DNA of 37,327 nt. It comes from Pseudomonas sp. S37 (GTDB lineage: Bacteria; Pseudomonadota; Gammaproteobacteria; Pseudomonadales; Pseudomonadaceae). Positions within the stretch are counted from its first letter, which is position 1, and every line of letters begins with the position of its first letter. The stretch spans positions 1 to 37,327 of the forward strand of contig NZ_JACVZC010000053.1 in NCBI RefSeq assembly GCF_016658545.1, read 5' to 3'. Shown here one piece after another: positions 1 to 9,758 of this stretch. The notes below the pieces were generated by a model. The model was not told the origin of the DNA and did no database searches. It worked only from the letters and a program-made list of their open reading frames with translations. A program made the translations under genes and the position numbers.

Positions 1-60
1 CTGGGGCTGCTTTGCAGCCCATTCGCGGCACAAGGCCGCTCCTACATCGACCGCGCAAGG
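1..60. repeat. REP element, cut by the window edge
   Basis: Contains the P. putida-type REP arm AAGGCCGCTCCTACA and the associated GGGCTGCTTTGCAGCCC hairpin. The partner arm lies outside the window. It sits just beyond the stop codon of the minus-strand lipoprotein gene. Confidence 0.75.
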
Positions 61-81
61 CTGGCGAGGGTAGATATCGGG

Positions 82-1035
82 TTATTGCACCCCCGGATCA
101 GCCACCAACCGCCCAGTAGCCTTGGTCAGCGACTGCAGAAACTCCTGTTGCAGTTCCGGGTCGTTGCGGGTCAGTTCGATCAGGCTCTGCTCCATTTCGC
201 TGGCTTCTTCTTCAAGGCCCAGCTCGGACAGGCGCTTCACCCGGTGTACCCACTGGCCGACATCGTCATCTTCAAGGTCATCGAAGATCAGCTCATGGGC
301 TTCCAGCAGCTTGTTGCGCAGGGTGGCGCTGACCAGCAGGCTGGCATCGCCACGTACCGCGTTGTCCTCGTCGAGCACTTGCAGGTGCAGGGTGCCGACG
401 TGGTTGAGGTTCTGCTCGGAAAACGGGCTGTCGAGCAGGTTCAGGCGCAGTACGCCGTTACGGTCGGTGGTCAGCTCATGGTTCATCTTGCCAGCCTTGA
501 CCTCTACCAGCCGCTCGCTCCAAGGCACGCTGGTGGCTTCCTCGCGCTGGCCTTTCTGCACCTCGCTGATGCCGGCCAGGTTCTGCTGGGCACGGCCATT
601 GGAGGCCACGTTCATGAACGGGTTGAGCCCGTCCACGCCGTAGACCAGCCAATCGTGGGTGATGCTTTGCGGCAGGTTGCCCAAGGCGAAGACGTTGACC
701 ACGTTGGCGCCAACGCCCGCCACCACGGCCACCGCACCCAGCGGGATCTCGTAGATCTCCCGCCAGGGTTGGTAAGGCGTGTAGCGGTCATAGCGCCGGG
801 TGACTTCGAACTCGGTGACTTCGAAGCGCTTCTGCTCATGCACGCGCACACGTCGCTGCGGAAGCTCCATCACCTTCGGCTCGCCGACATCGATCTGCAG
901 GGTGTGCTCGAGCAGTTTGCGCTCGACGCGCTCCTCATGGTCGCTGCGCTGGGACATCTGGTTGGCGCAACCGCTGACGAGCAGGGCGCCGCACAGTGCG
1001 GCGCCCCCCAGGGTAAAGGTACTTCGCTTGTACAT
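82..1035 (-). CDS. Putative outer-membrane or periplasmic lipoprotein of unknown function
   Basis: A 317-residue protein with a type II signal peptide: basic start (MYKR), a hydrophobic stretch, then the lipobox LVSGC with the lipidated Cys at 23. The mature part begins with a charged, helix-prone stretch (about 30-60). A single hydrophobic segment rich in Gly/Ala/Val follows near 95-120, and the C-terminus is acidic and helical. I recognise no enzymatic motif. I chose the ATG at 1035; a GTG two codons upstream (1041) is possible, but GAG in ACGAG is spaced better for the ATG. The gene starts about 20 bp after the proS stop on the same strand, so it is probably co-transcribed with proS. Envelope location is inferred from the lipobox; function is unknown. 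Confidence 0.8.
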   Translation of the reverse strand: MYKRSTFTLGGAALCGALLVSGCANQMSQRSDHEERVERKLLEHTLQIDVGEPKVMELPQRRVRVHEQKRFEVTEFEVTRRYDRYTPYQPWREIYEIPLGAVAVVAGVGANVVNVFALGNLPQSITHDWLVYGVDGLNPFMNVASNGRAQQNLAGISEVQKGQREEATSVPWSERLVEVKAGKMNHELTTDRNGVLRLNLLDSPFSEQNLNHVGTLHLQVLDEDNAVRGDASLLVSATLRNKLLEAHELIFDDLEDDDVGQWVHRVKRLSELGLEEEASEMEQSLIELTRNDPELQQEFLQSLTKATGRLVADPGVQ

Positions 1036-1055
1036 GATCACTCGTGCATTGGTTA

Positions 1056-2771
1056 TCAGCGGCGAACGCGGGCCTGCAGGAAGGTCAGCACTTCATTGAG
1101 CGGCAACGCCTGGGCGTCCTGCTCGGTGCGGTGCTTGTACTCCAGGTTGCCGTCGGCCAGGCCGCGATCGCTGACCACGATGCGGTGCGGGATGCCGATC
1201 AGCTCCATGTCGGCAAACTTGATGCCTGGGCTGGTTTTCTTGTCGCGGTCGTCCAGCAGGACTTCGAAGCCGGCGGCGGTCAGTTCGGCGTACAGCTTGT
1301 CGGTCGCCTCGCGTACCACCTCGGTTTCGTAGCGCAGTGGAACCAGGGCGATCTGGAACGGGGCCAGGGCGTCATTCCAGATGATGCCTTTGTCGTCGTA
1401 GCTCTGTTCGATGGCAGCAGCGACCACGCGAGATACACCGATACCGTAGCAACCCATCGACAGCACCACCGGCTTGCCGTTCTCACCCAGTACCTGGCAC
1501 TTCAGTGCCTCGCTGTACTTGGTGCCCAACTGGAAGATATGGCCAACCTCGATGCCGCGCTTGATCACCAGGGTGCCCTTGCCGTCCGGGCTCGGGTCGC
1601 CTTCTACCACGTTACGCAGGTCGGCGACCTGTGGTACTGGCAGGTCACGCTCCCAGTTGACGCCGAAGTAGTGCTTGTCGTCGATGTTGGCGCCGATGCC
1701 GAAGTCGCTCATCAGGGCAACCGAACGGTCGATCACCACTTCCAGTGGCAGGTTCAGCGGGCCGAGCGAGCCAGCGCCGGCGCCAATGGCGTCACGCAGC
1801 TCGGCTTCGGTGGCCATGACCAGTGGCTCGGCAACCTGTTCCAGTTTGGTGGCCTTGATTTCGTTCAGTTCGTGGTCGCCACGTACCACCAGGGCAATCA
1901 GCTTGCCCTCTTCGGCGCCACGCACGATCAGGGTCTTGACGGTCTTTTCGATCGCCAGGCCGTGGTTTTCCACCAACTGGGCGATAGTCTTGGCGTCCGG
2001 GGTGTCAACCAGGCGCAGCTCCTCGGTAGGGGCAGGGCGCACGGTTTCACGCGGGATGGCCTCGGCCTTCTCGATGTTGGCGGCGTAGTCGGAGCTGTCG
2101 CTGAAAATCACGTCGTCTTCGCCGGACTCGGCCAGTACGTGGAATTCGTGCGAGTAGCTGCCACCGATCGAGCCGGTGTCGGCTTGCACTGGGCGGAAGT
2201 CCAGGCCCAGGCGGGTGAACACGTTGCTGTACGCCTGGTGCATGCGGTCGTAGGTTTCCTGCAGGGAAGCCTGGTCGGCATGGAACGAGTAGGCGTCCTT
2301 CATGATGAACTCGCGGCCACGCATCAGGCCGAAGCGCGGGCGGATCTCGTCACGGAACTTGGTCTGGATCTGGTACATGTTGAGCGGCAGCTGTTTATAG
2401 CTGGACAGCTCGTTACGGGCCAGGTCGGTGATCACTTCTTCGTGGGTGGGGCCGACACAGAAGTCGCGCTGGTGGCGGTCCTTCAGGCGTAGCAGTTCCG
2501 GGCCGTACTGCTCCCAGCGGCCGGATTCCTGCCACAGTTCGGCAGGCTGGATGCTGGGCATCAGCACTTCCAGGGCGCCGGCGGCGTTCATTTCCTCGCG
2601 CACCACGGCTTCGACCTTGCGCATTACCCGCAGGCCCATCGGCAGCCAGGTGTACAGGCCGGAGGCCAGTTTGCGGATCATGCCGGCACGCAGCATGAGC
2701 TGGTGGCTGATGACCACTGCGTCAGCAGGGGTTTCTTTCTGGGTGGCGAGCAAATATTGACTGGTGCGCAT
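1056..2771 (-). CDS. proS: Prolyl-tRNA synthetase
   Basis: Charges tRNA-Pro with proline in the cytoplasm. The product is 571 residues, the usual length of the long bacterial ProRS type. That type carries a YbaK-like editing domain, which hydrolyses mischarged Ala-tRNA-Pro, inserted between class II motifs 2 and 3. The N-terminus MRTSQYLLATQKETPADA is typical. The class II catalytic motif GPTHEE, the insertion domain in the middle and the C-terminal anticodon-binding domain (ending FLQARVRR) are visible. The frame stays open 51 codons upstream, but that part reads through a terminator and lacks family similarity, so I set the start at 2771. It is followed on the same strand by the lipoprotein gene. 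Confidence 0.97.
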   Translation of the reverse strand: MRTSQYLLATQKETPADAVVISHQLMLRAGMIRKLASGLYTWLPMGLRVMRKVEAVVREEMNAAGALEVLMPSIQPAELWQESGRWEQYGPELLRLKDRHQRDFCVGPTHEEVITDLARNELSSYKQLPLNMYQIQTKFRDEIRPRFGLMRGREFIMKDAYSFHADQASLQETYDRMHQAYSNVFTRLGLDFRPVQADTGSIGGSYSHEFHVLAESGEDDVIFSDSSDYAANIEKAEAIPRETVRPAPTEELRLVDTPDAKTIAQLVENHGLAIEKTVKTLIVRGAEEGKLIALVVRGDHELNEIKATKLEQVAEPLVMATEAELRDAIGAGAGSLGPLNLPLEVVIDRSVALMSDFGIGANIDDKHYFGVNWERDLPVPQVADLRNVVEGDPSPDGKGTLVIKRGIEVGHIFQLGTKYSEALKCQVLGENGKPVVLSMGCYGIGVSRVVAAAIEQSYDDKGIIWNDALAPFQIALVPLRYETEVVREATDKLYAELTAAGFEVLLDDRDKKTSPGIKFADMELIGIPHRIVVSDRGLADGNLEYKHRTEQDAQALPLNEVLTFLQARVRR

Positions 2772-2875
2772 GGTTAGCCGTGTCGATTGCCTAAGACGTT
2801 GAAATAGCCCCGCATTGTACGGGGGTGAAACGAAGGCGTACAGGATGCCCCAGGGCGTGACACTTGTCAGCCAAG

Positions 2876-2905
2876 AAAAAGCCCGGCGTGATCGCCGGGC
2901 TTTTT
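2876..2905 (-). terminator. Rho-independent terminator of the oprD-family gene (symmetric, bidirectional)
   Basis: A GC-rich stem (GCCCGGC with GCCGGGC) with loop GTGATC is flanked by AAAAA on one side and TTTTT on the other. It lies 26 bp beyond the stop of the oprD-family gene and upstream of proS, so it separates the two genes. The symmetric A/T tracts would also allow termination in the other direction. Confidence 0.9.
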
Positions 2906-2931
2906 CAGGTGCGGGGCACTGCAAGCCAGGC

Positions 2932-4215
2932 TTACAGGATGCTCAGCGGGTACTCCACGATCAGGCGCAGTTCGTCGATCGATGGGGAACCGTAGTACAC
3001 GCCATCGCCCGAACGGTAGGTGGCCTGACGCACGCGGAAGCTCAGGTCCTTGGCCGGGCCGCTCTGCATCACGTACTTGACGTCGATGTCGCGTTCCCAT
3101 TCCTTGCCGCTGTCGGTAGTGCGGGTGGTTGCACCGGTACCACGAACATAACGGGTCATGAAGGTCAGGCCTGGTACGCCGAATTCAGCGAAGTTCAGGT
3201 CGTAGCGCGCCTGCCAGGATTTTTCGTCTTCGGCGTTGAAGTCGGAACGGGCCACGGAGTTGGCCAGGAAGACCGTACCGCCACCGTCCACGCCGTAGGC
3301 GTAGTCGCCGTCGCCGCTGACTTTCTGGTAAGCCAGGGTGAAGGTGTGGGCGCCGATGTTGTAGGCGGCCGACAGGCTGGCGGCAATGTTGTCCAGCTCG
3401 TTGCTGCCGTCGGACTTGCTGACGAACGCACCGGTCAGGTTGTTGCCGATCGACTTGGTGTCATAGATGTTGAAGTCGAATACCAGGCCTTGCTTGTCGC
3501 TGATCGGCAGTGCCCAGTTGATGTTGCCGTACCACTTGCGGAAGTGATCTTCGATGTGCGAGTAGTAAACGCTGGTGCTAAGGTTATCGGTAAAGGCGTA
3601 GGTGCCACCGAAGACGTTGGCCTCAGTCAGGTTCAGGCTGTCGTGGTAAGTCTGAGCCTGGGCGTTCAGCGCGGTGAAGTGACCGGCGTGCAGGGTCAGG
3701 CCATCGATTTCGTTGCTGGTGATCAAACCACCTTCGGCAACTTCCGGCAGCAGTCGGCTGTCGTCGGTGGCCAGCACTGGCAGTGCGGTGAACTGGTCGC
3801 CGAACTTGAGTACGGTGTTGGAGATGCGCATTTTCACTGCGCCGCCGCCTTCGGAGTATTCATCCTGCGAGCGACCGTCGGAGCCTTCCGGGAACAGACC
3901 GGTGCCTGCACGGCCGCGGCCGCTGTCCAGTTTGATGCCGAGCATGCCAATGGCGTCGACACCGAAACCTACAGTACCTTGGGTGAAGCCCGACTCGAAG
4001 GTGCCGAGGAAGCCAAGGCCGGTTTCTTCAACGCGGCTCTGGGCGCCAGACGGCACGTTGCGGAAGTCACGGCTGAAATACAGCATGCGGGTCTTGACGT
4101 TCAGCTTGCTGTCTTCAACAAAACCTTTGGACTCGTCTTGTGCCGAGGCCATTGCCAACTGCGAGGTCCCTGCCGCAACGGCCAGGGCGATCATGCTCCA
4201 CTTCATCACGCGCAT
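2932..4215 (-). CDS. oprD: OprD-family outer-membrane porin
   Basis: A substrate-selective outer-membrane channel of the OprD family (18-stranded barrels for basic amino acids or small carboxylates). The 427-residue protein has a Sec signal peptide (MRVMKWSMIALAVAAG, likely cut after AMASA). The mature N-terminus SKGFVEDSKLNVKTRMLYFSRDFR is typical of the family, and the C-terminus ELRLIVEYPLSIL is the usual final barrel strand. AGGAG precedes the ATG. Position next to proS matches P. aeruginosa oprD, the basic amino-acid and carbapenem porin, so I use that symbol. Substrate specificity cannot be read from sequence and the family is highly paralogous. A -10-like CTATACC lies at 4309-4315 on the minus strand, and a clean terminator follows the gene. 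Confidence 0.9.
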   Translation of the reverse strand: MRVMKWSMIALAVAAGTSQLAMASAQDESKGFVEDSKLNVKTRMLYFSRDFRNVPSGAQSRVEETGLGFLGTFESGFTQGTVGFGVDAIGMLGIKLDSGRGRAGTGLFPEGSDGRSQDEYSEGGGAVKMRISNTVLKFGDQFTALPVLATDDSRLLPEVAEGGLITSNEIDGLTLHAGHFTALNAQAQTYHDSLNLTEANVFGGTYAFTDNLSTSVYYSHIEDHFRKWYGNINWALPISDKQGLVFDFNIYDTKSIGNNLTGAFVSKSDGSNELDNIAASLSAAYNIGAHTFTLAYQKVSGDGDYAYGVDGGGTVFLANSVARSDFNAEDEKSWQARYDLNFAEFGVPGLTFMTRYVRGTGATTRTTDSGKEWERDIDVKYVMQSGPAKDLSFRVRQATYRSGDGVYYGSPSIDELRLIVEYPLSIL

Positions 4216-4906
4216 CGTGATTTGCTCCTTTGGTTTTTAGGAAGAGTACCGCTGCGTCCAAGTGTTTTAGTTATATGGGGCAGCTCTTTCTTGTTATGTC
4301 GGCGAAAAGGTATAGCACGCTGACTGTTGTTGGCGATATGGCGATAAACACTCTTTTCGGAACTTTTTCACCATGTCGCTTTTAGGTATTTCCATGTCGC
4401 AAATCACGCCCCGGGTTAAGGGCCGTACAACCCCAGCGCTGTTTCTGTAACCGTAATTAATAGGTAACTATCGATCCCGGTTGGGGAAACTCCCTGGTAA
4501 CCAATGCCGCTGTTGTTATTTGTCGCGTTCACCTGCCACTGCAGATGTCGTGCCGACTTTGCGTGAAGAGAATGCAACAAGCGTGCTCAAAATTCGCAAC
4601 ACTTCATGAAATTTTCACAAAACCTGCTACCGAGGGTCGGAAAGTGCCGTAAATACGGGGCGAAGCGGCTTTGCCGGCATGTTGGAGTCGAGAATCATTA
4701 AAATTTAAAAAGCTGTCATTAAAGTCAATGTGTTACCGCAACTTGTTCATCCAGAGTCGTTTGTGGTGTGGCAAGTGTGGTGGGGGCGGGTAACCGGCCT
4801 CATTTTGGTGCGAAAAGTAGCGCTGTGTTACCGGGAATGTGCAAGGTATCCTTGCAGGTCTGTTTACCGCTTGAAGCGGGTTGGTTTTGCCTTAAGGAGA
4901 TATGCC
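4216..4906. promoter_or_regulatory. Long divergent regulatory gap between oprD and the HIT gene
   Basis: No convincing gene lies in these 691 bases. Toward oprD, CTATACC (minus strand, 4309-4315) resembles a -10 and implies a leader of about 95 nt. Toward the HIT gene, TATCCT (4847-4852) is a possible -10 and AAGGAG (4894-4899) is the ribosome site. The middle is AT-rich and holds two adjacent palindromes, CCGTA-AA-TACGG (4647-4658) and GGCGAAG-CGG-CTTTGCC (4659-4675, one mismatch). An A/T-rich run (about 4696-4710) follows. The gap is much larger than a simple divergent promoter pair needs. Confidence 0.5.
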
Positions 4907-5326
4907 GTGTTCGTCCTCGATTCGCGTTTGCAGCAGGATTCCCTGGTGCTGGGGGAATTTGCGCTGTGCCAGCTGCTGCTGAGCAAGGATGCCAACTACC
5001 CATGGTTCATCCTGGTGCCCAAGCGCGCCGACATCAGTGAGCTGTTCGAGCTGGATACGGCGGATCAGCAGCAGCTGTGGCAGGAAACCACCCAGCTGGC
5101 GCAAGCGCTGAAGGCCAGCTACGGCGCGGACAAGATGAACGTGGCAACGCTGGGCAATGTGGTCAGCCAGTTGCACATGCATGTGATTGTGCGCCAGCGC
5201 GACGACGCTGCCTGGCCTGCACCGGTGTGGGGCAAGTGCCCGGCAGTGGCTTATACCGATGACCAGGTGCAGGCCGTGCGCGAGCGTTTGCGCGGGCTGC
5301 AGCTTGCCGGCTACCAGGAGGCCTGA
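4907..5326 (+). CDS. HIT-family (histidine triad) nucleotide-binding protein
   Basis: A 139-residue protein of the HIT superfamily, whose members hydrolyse or transfer nucleotidyl groups. The domain covers most of the chain and ends with the signature N-x-x-T-L-G-N-V-V-x-Q-L-H-M-H-V, followed by DDAAWPAPVWG, typical of this bacterial subgroup. In place of the usual H-x-H-x-H this copy reads Q-L-H-M-H, so the first His is Gln while the central catalytic and last His remain. The start is GTG at 4907, eight bases after a strong AAGGAG; the frame is open further upstream but without a ribosome site. slyX begins one base after its stop, so the two are coupled. Substrate unknown. Confidence 0.9.
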   Translation: MFVLDSRLQQDSLVLGEFALCQLLLSKDANYPWFILVPKRADISELFELDTADQQQLWQETTQLAQALKASYGADKMNVATLGNVVSQLHMHVIVRQRDDAAWPAPVWGKCPAVAYTDDQVQAVRERLRGLQLAGYQEA

Positions 5327-5327
5327 A

Positions 5328-5534
5328 ATGTCGCTGGAAATGCGTATGGTCGAACTGGAAACCCGTCAGGCGTTCCAGGATGACACTATCCAGGCGCTGA
5401 ATGATGTGGTGGTCGAACAGGGGCGGGTGATCGAACGCCTGCAGCTGCAGGTGGCCGAGCTGATCAAGCGCTATGAAGAGATGGTCGGCCAGTACGGCAG
5501 CGAAGGGGAAGAGGCGCCGCCGCCGCATTATTGA
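5328..5534 (+). CDS. slyX: SlyX family small coiled-coil protein
   Basis: A 68-residue protein matching SlyX: MSLEMRMVELETRQAFQDD, then a heptad-patterned coiled coil (roughly residues 5-50) and the conserved Pro-rich C-terminus ending PPPHY. The role of SlyX is not established; in E. coli the gene lies next to slyD. GGAGG overlaps the last codons of the HIT gene, and one base separates that stop from this ATG, so translation is probably coupled. A REP element follows 20 bp after the stop. Confidence 0.93.
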   Translation: MSLEMRMVELETRQAFQDDTIQALNDVVVEQGRVIERLQLQVAELIKRYEEMVGQYGSEGEEAPPPHY

Positions 5535-5555
5535 TCTTGAAACCACCGCGCGCCC

Positions 5556-5604
5556 CTGTAGGAGCGGCCTTGCGTCGCGATGGGCTGCAAGGCCGCTCCT
5601 ACAA
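5556..5604. repeat. REP inverted pair
   Basis: Perfect inverted arms TGTAGGAGCGGCCTTGC (5557-5573) and GCAAGGCCGCTCCTACA (5587-5603) enclose a 13-base loop (GTCGCGATGGGCT). It lies between the convergent stops of slyX and the cold-shock-domain gene and could form a stable stem at both 3' ends. Confidence 0.9.
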
Positions 5605-5640
5605 GGATCGCGCATTCGCCTGGTAAGGCGCATGCGGCGA

Positions 5641-6234
5641 TCAGCGGCGGGTAACCGCCACCACGTCCTCGGCCTGCAGGCCCTTGTCGCGGTGCATCAC
5701 CGAAAACTCCACACGCTGGCCTTCGACCAGGATGCGGTGGCCTTCGCCACGAATGGCGCGAAAGTGCACAAAGATATCGTCACCCGAATCGCGGGAGATG
5801 AAACCAAAGCCTTTCGACGTGTTGAACCATTTGACGGTGCCCGTATCGCGATTGCCGCCATCTTGCACCGTATGCTGGCTGTTGCGTGCCTTGCGCGGGC
5901 TGCGGGCAAAGCCCACGGCCAGGTGCAGGGCCACGGCCAGCGTGGCGCAGACCAGGGCTGCCAGGTTGCCCATTTCCGGGCGGGCCAGCAGGGTCAGGGT
6001 CTGCAGCACCACGGCGACTACCAGCAAGGCGCAGGCCAGGTGTTGCAGTTGCTGGCGTGCACCGCGGTAATACAGTGGCACGACGGGCGCCAGGACCAGA
6101 TTGAGCAGACCGAGCAGGGCCAGGTAGACCGCGTCGGGTTGTTGCAGGAAGGGTGTTGCATCGGTTTTCAGGCTGGGCATGAGCGATAGCAGCAAAGCTG
6201 CCACGCCCGTCACCAGATGGACGATCTTGAACAT
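5641..6234 (-). CDS. Inner-membrane protein with C-terminal cold-shock domain
   Basis: A 197-residue two-part protein. Residues 1 to about 110 form about four hydrophobic helices (for example VTGVAALLLSLMP, AVYLALLGLLNLVLAPVVPLYY, LACALLVVAVVLQTLTLLA, LAALVCATLAVALHLAVGFA). A basic linker (RSPRKARN) leads to a CspA-type domain from about 130, with TGTVKWFN, the RNP1-like motif KGFGFI and the RNP2-like motif DIFVHF. Such domains bind single-stranded RNA or DNA; here the domain would be tethered to the membrane, probably on the cytoplasmic face (inference). The CSD is intact and ends near the C-terminus (DVVAVTRR). Convergent with slyX. A P. aeruginosa gene in the same position is annotated as a cold-shock protein (memory). 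Confidence 0.88.
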   Translation of the reverse strand: MFKIVHLVTGVAALLLSLMPSLKTDATPFLQQPDAVYLALLGLLNLVLAPVVPLYYRGARQQLQHLACALLVVAVVLQTLTLLARPEMGNLAALVCATLAVALHLAVGFARSPRKARNSQHTVQDGGNRDTGTVKWFNTSKGFGFISRDSGDDIFVHFRAIRGEGHRILVEGQRVEFSVMHRDKGLQAEDVVAVTRR

Positions 6235-6462
6235 GGGGTTGGCTCACAGTTGATAAGGCCGATCACAGGAAGAGCTGGCAGCACGGTGCGCATGAGGTGT
6301 AAAGCGCGAACACGTGGCAGGCCAGCCTATGCACCCGGCAATGACAGTCCGCACGGGTGGCACCGTGCCTATTTAACAGTAAAGCCGCAGGCTACTCAAA
6401 CCGCAGGCCGCCCGGCGGGCGAAGTGTTGCGCCATGTCACATGCGGCAGGCGCCAAGTGTTG

Positions 6463-6469
6463 CTACAGT
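6463..6469 (+). promoter_or_regulatory. Possible sigma-S-like -10 of the dps gene
   Basis: CTACAGT matches the stationary-phase -10 form CTATACT in 5 of 7 positions and lies about 47 bp before the dps ATG. No good -35 is visible at the usual spacing, which would be compatible with RpoS use. This is a guess from sequence only. Confidence 0.3.
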
Positions 6470-6515
6470 GGTCGGCGCCCGCTTGAGTCTCAAGCCTTAA
6501 GGAAAGGGGAACTTC

Positions 6516-6989
6516 ATGGCAATCGATATCGGTATCAGTGAAGAAGATCGCAAGTCCATCGTCGATGGGCTGTCCCGCCTGTTGTCGGATACCTACGTGC
6601 TGTATCTGAAAACCCATAACTTTCACTGGAACGTCACGGGTCCGTCGTTCCGTACCCTGCACCTGATGTTCGAAGAGCAGTACAACGAACTGGCACTGGC
6701 GGTCGACTCGATCGCCGAGCGCATCCGCGCCCTGGGCTTCCCGGCGCCGGGGTCGTATGCATTCTATGCACGGCACTCGTCGATCAAGGAGGAGGAAGGG
6801 GTGCCACCTGCGGAAGAGATGATCCGCCAGTTGGTGCAGGGCCAGGAAGCCGTGGTGCGCACCGCGCGCAGCATTTTCCCGGTGGTGGACAAGGTCAGTG
6901 ACGAACCGACCGCCGACCTGCTGACCCAACGCATGCAGGTGCACGAGAAGACCGCGTGGATGCTGCGGGTGCTGCTCGACGGTAATTGA
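6516..6989 (+). CDS. dps: Dps-family DNA-protection ferritin
   Basis: A 157-residue mini-ferritin expected to form a 12-subunit cage that oxidises Fe(II), usually with hydrogen peroxide, and stores it, protecting DNA. The ferroxidase ligands have the family spacing: His37 (HWNVTG), His49, Glu53 (Asp in E. coli), Asp64 and Glu68 (ER). The N-terminus is short and not Lys-rich, unlike E. coli Dps, so strong DNA binding is doubtful. AAGGAAAGGGG precedes the ATG. P. putida carries more than one Dps-like protein, so the symbol denotes family. Monocistronic by context: divergent from the cold-shock-domain gene and followed by a REP pair. Confidence 0.93.
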   Translation: MAIDIGISEEDRKSIVDGLSRLLSDTYVLYLKTHNFHWNVTGPSFRTLHLMFEEQYNELALAVDSIAERIRALGFPAPGSYAFYARHSSIKEEEGVPPAEEMIRQLVQGQEAVVRTARSIFPVVDKVSDEPTADLLTQRMQVHEKTAWMLRVLLDGN

Positions 6990-7011
6990 TTGCCTGAGGC
7001 GGACAACGGCC

Positions 7012-7100
7012 CCTGTGGGAGCGGGTTTACCCGCGAAGGAGGCATCGCGGTGCATGGCACCGGCTTTGCCGGTGTTCGCGGCTAAAGCCGCTCCCACAGT
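7012..7100. repeat. REP inverted pair
   Basis: Outer arms CTGTGGGAGCGG (7013-7024) and CCGCTCCCACAG (7088-7099), with inner hairpins GCGGGTTTACCCGC and CACCGGCTTTGCCGGTG. The two halves differ in their inner stems, so this is a mixed pair. Located 23 bp after the dps stop. Confidence 0.88.
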
Positions 7101-7234
7101 GGTCCGGCGCCGGAGATCATAGAATGAAAACCGGCGGACTTTGCATTTTGTGCAGGAACACTTTGCCGCTGCTTTAAGCTCGTCCATCAGCGCTTCATAG
7201 GCCACCTGGTACCTGTGACGAGGAAGTGTGGCGC

Positions 7235-7564
7235 ATGATGCAAGCGAGCAAGCGTGTTATTGGCCAGGGGCGTTGGCCGGGAAAACAGTGCATCGATCCG
7301 TTCAAGGCGGATTTCGACATGTTGCAGACCCAGCCAGTGTCGCGCTCGGTACGGCTCAACGGTTTTTCCACCTGCCTGCGCCTGGAGGCCGTCTACTGGG
7401 GCATCCTTGAGCGCATCGCCGCCGCCAACCACTGCTCGGTCAGCGCGGTATTGTCCTATGTCGACCGCGAAGTCCACCTGCGCCAGGGCGGGGTGCGCAA
7501 CTTCAGCGGGCTGATCCGGGTCATCTGCGTGGCGTGGTTGCAAGACCCGCCAAGTGTGCGCTGA
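7235..7564 (+). CDS. Ribbon-helix-helix domain protein (RHH_4 type)
   Basis: A 109-residue protein matching the RHH_4 family: a short strand with RSVRLNGFSTCLRLE followed by W-x-x-L-E-R-I-A and a second helix, then NFSGLIRVICVAWL. The family is predicted to bind DNA as a dimer; targets are unknown. I start at the ATG at 7235, eight bases after GAGGAAG; a GTG at 7226 overlaps that ribosome site and a further ATG follows at 7238. No toxin-like partner lies beside it, so an antitoxin role is not supported. It stands alone between the dps REP pair and the fmdB promoter. Confidence 0.75.
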   Translation: MMQASKRVIGQGRWPGKQCIDPFKADFDMLQTQPVSRSVRLNGFSTCLRLEAVYWGILERIAAANHCSVSAVLSYVDREVHLRQGGVRNFSGLIRVICVAWLQDPPSVR

Positions 7565-7576
7565 TCGCCTGGCGGG

Positions 7577-7605
7577 CTGCGCAGTGCTTGCTAACCATAT
7601 ATAAT
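7577..7605 (+). promoter_or_regulatory. Promoter of fmdB (and probably aspS)
   Basis: A perfect TATAAT -10 (7600-7605) lies about 50 bp before the fmdB ATG. The -35 at 17-bp spacing is weak (CTGCGC). The hexamer sits just after the RHH gene stop. Confidence 0.55.
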
Positions 7606-7656
7606 CCCGCTTTTTGCTGCCCCGGCAGCCAGCGTTATGGTTGACGAGAGACACCC

Positions 7657-7878
7657 ATGCCCCTTTACGACTATCAATGTGCAGCCTGCGATCACCGCAT
7701 GGAAGCGCTGCAGAAGATCAGCGCCGCGCCGCTGACCGATTGCCCGGCCTGTCAGGCGCCAGCGCTGAAGAAGCAGCTGTCGGTGCCAGGCTTCCGCCTG
7801 AGCGGTAACGGTTGGTACGAAACCGACTTCAAGACCGGGGCGAAAAAGAATCTGGCAGGCGGCGACAAGGCCGACTGA
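7657..7878 (+). CDS. FmdB-type zinc-ribbon protein
   Basis: A 73-residue protein with the FmdB/CxxC_CXXC_SSSS signature: MPLYDYQC, then two CxxC pairs (Cys8/Cys11 and Cys29/Cys32) for one zinc ion, and the typical FRLSGNGWYETDFK. The family is conserved, usually next to aspS in pseudomonads, and its role is unresolved (FmdB was named as a putative regulator of formamidase). The C-terminal tail (KKNLAGGDKAD) is charged. aspS begins 93 bp downstream with no terminator seen between, so co-transcription is likely. Confidence 0.92.
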   Translation: MPLYDYQCAACDHRMEALQKISAAPLTDCPACQAPALKKQLSVPGFRLSGNGWYETDFKTGAKKNLAGGDKAD

Positions 7879-7971
7879 GTTGAATGCTGTGACCGGGTCT
7901 TGCAGTATTAGCCCTCCGGGCGGCCAAGGCCTCCACCGAATACACGAATCACGAGAAGCGAAACCACCATC

Positions 7972-9747
<1,776 letters not shown>

Positions 9748-9758
9748 GCAGTCCCCGG

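Noticed and set aside
1044..2492. Long plus-strand frame opposite proS
   Set aside because: Antisense shadow; proS is certain and the translation has a random-like composition.
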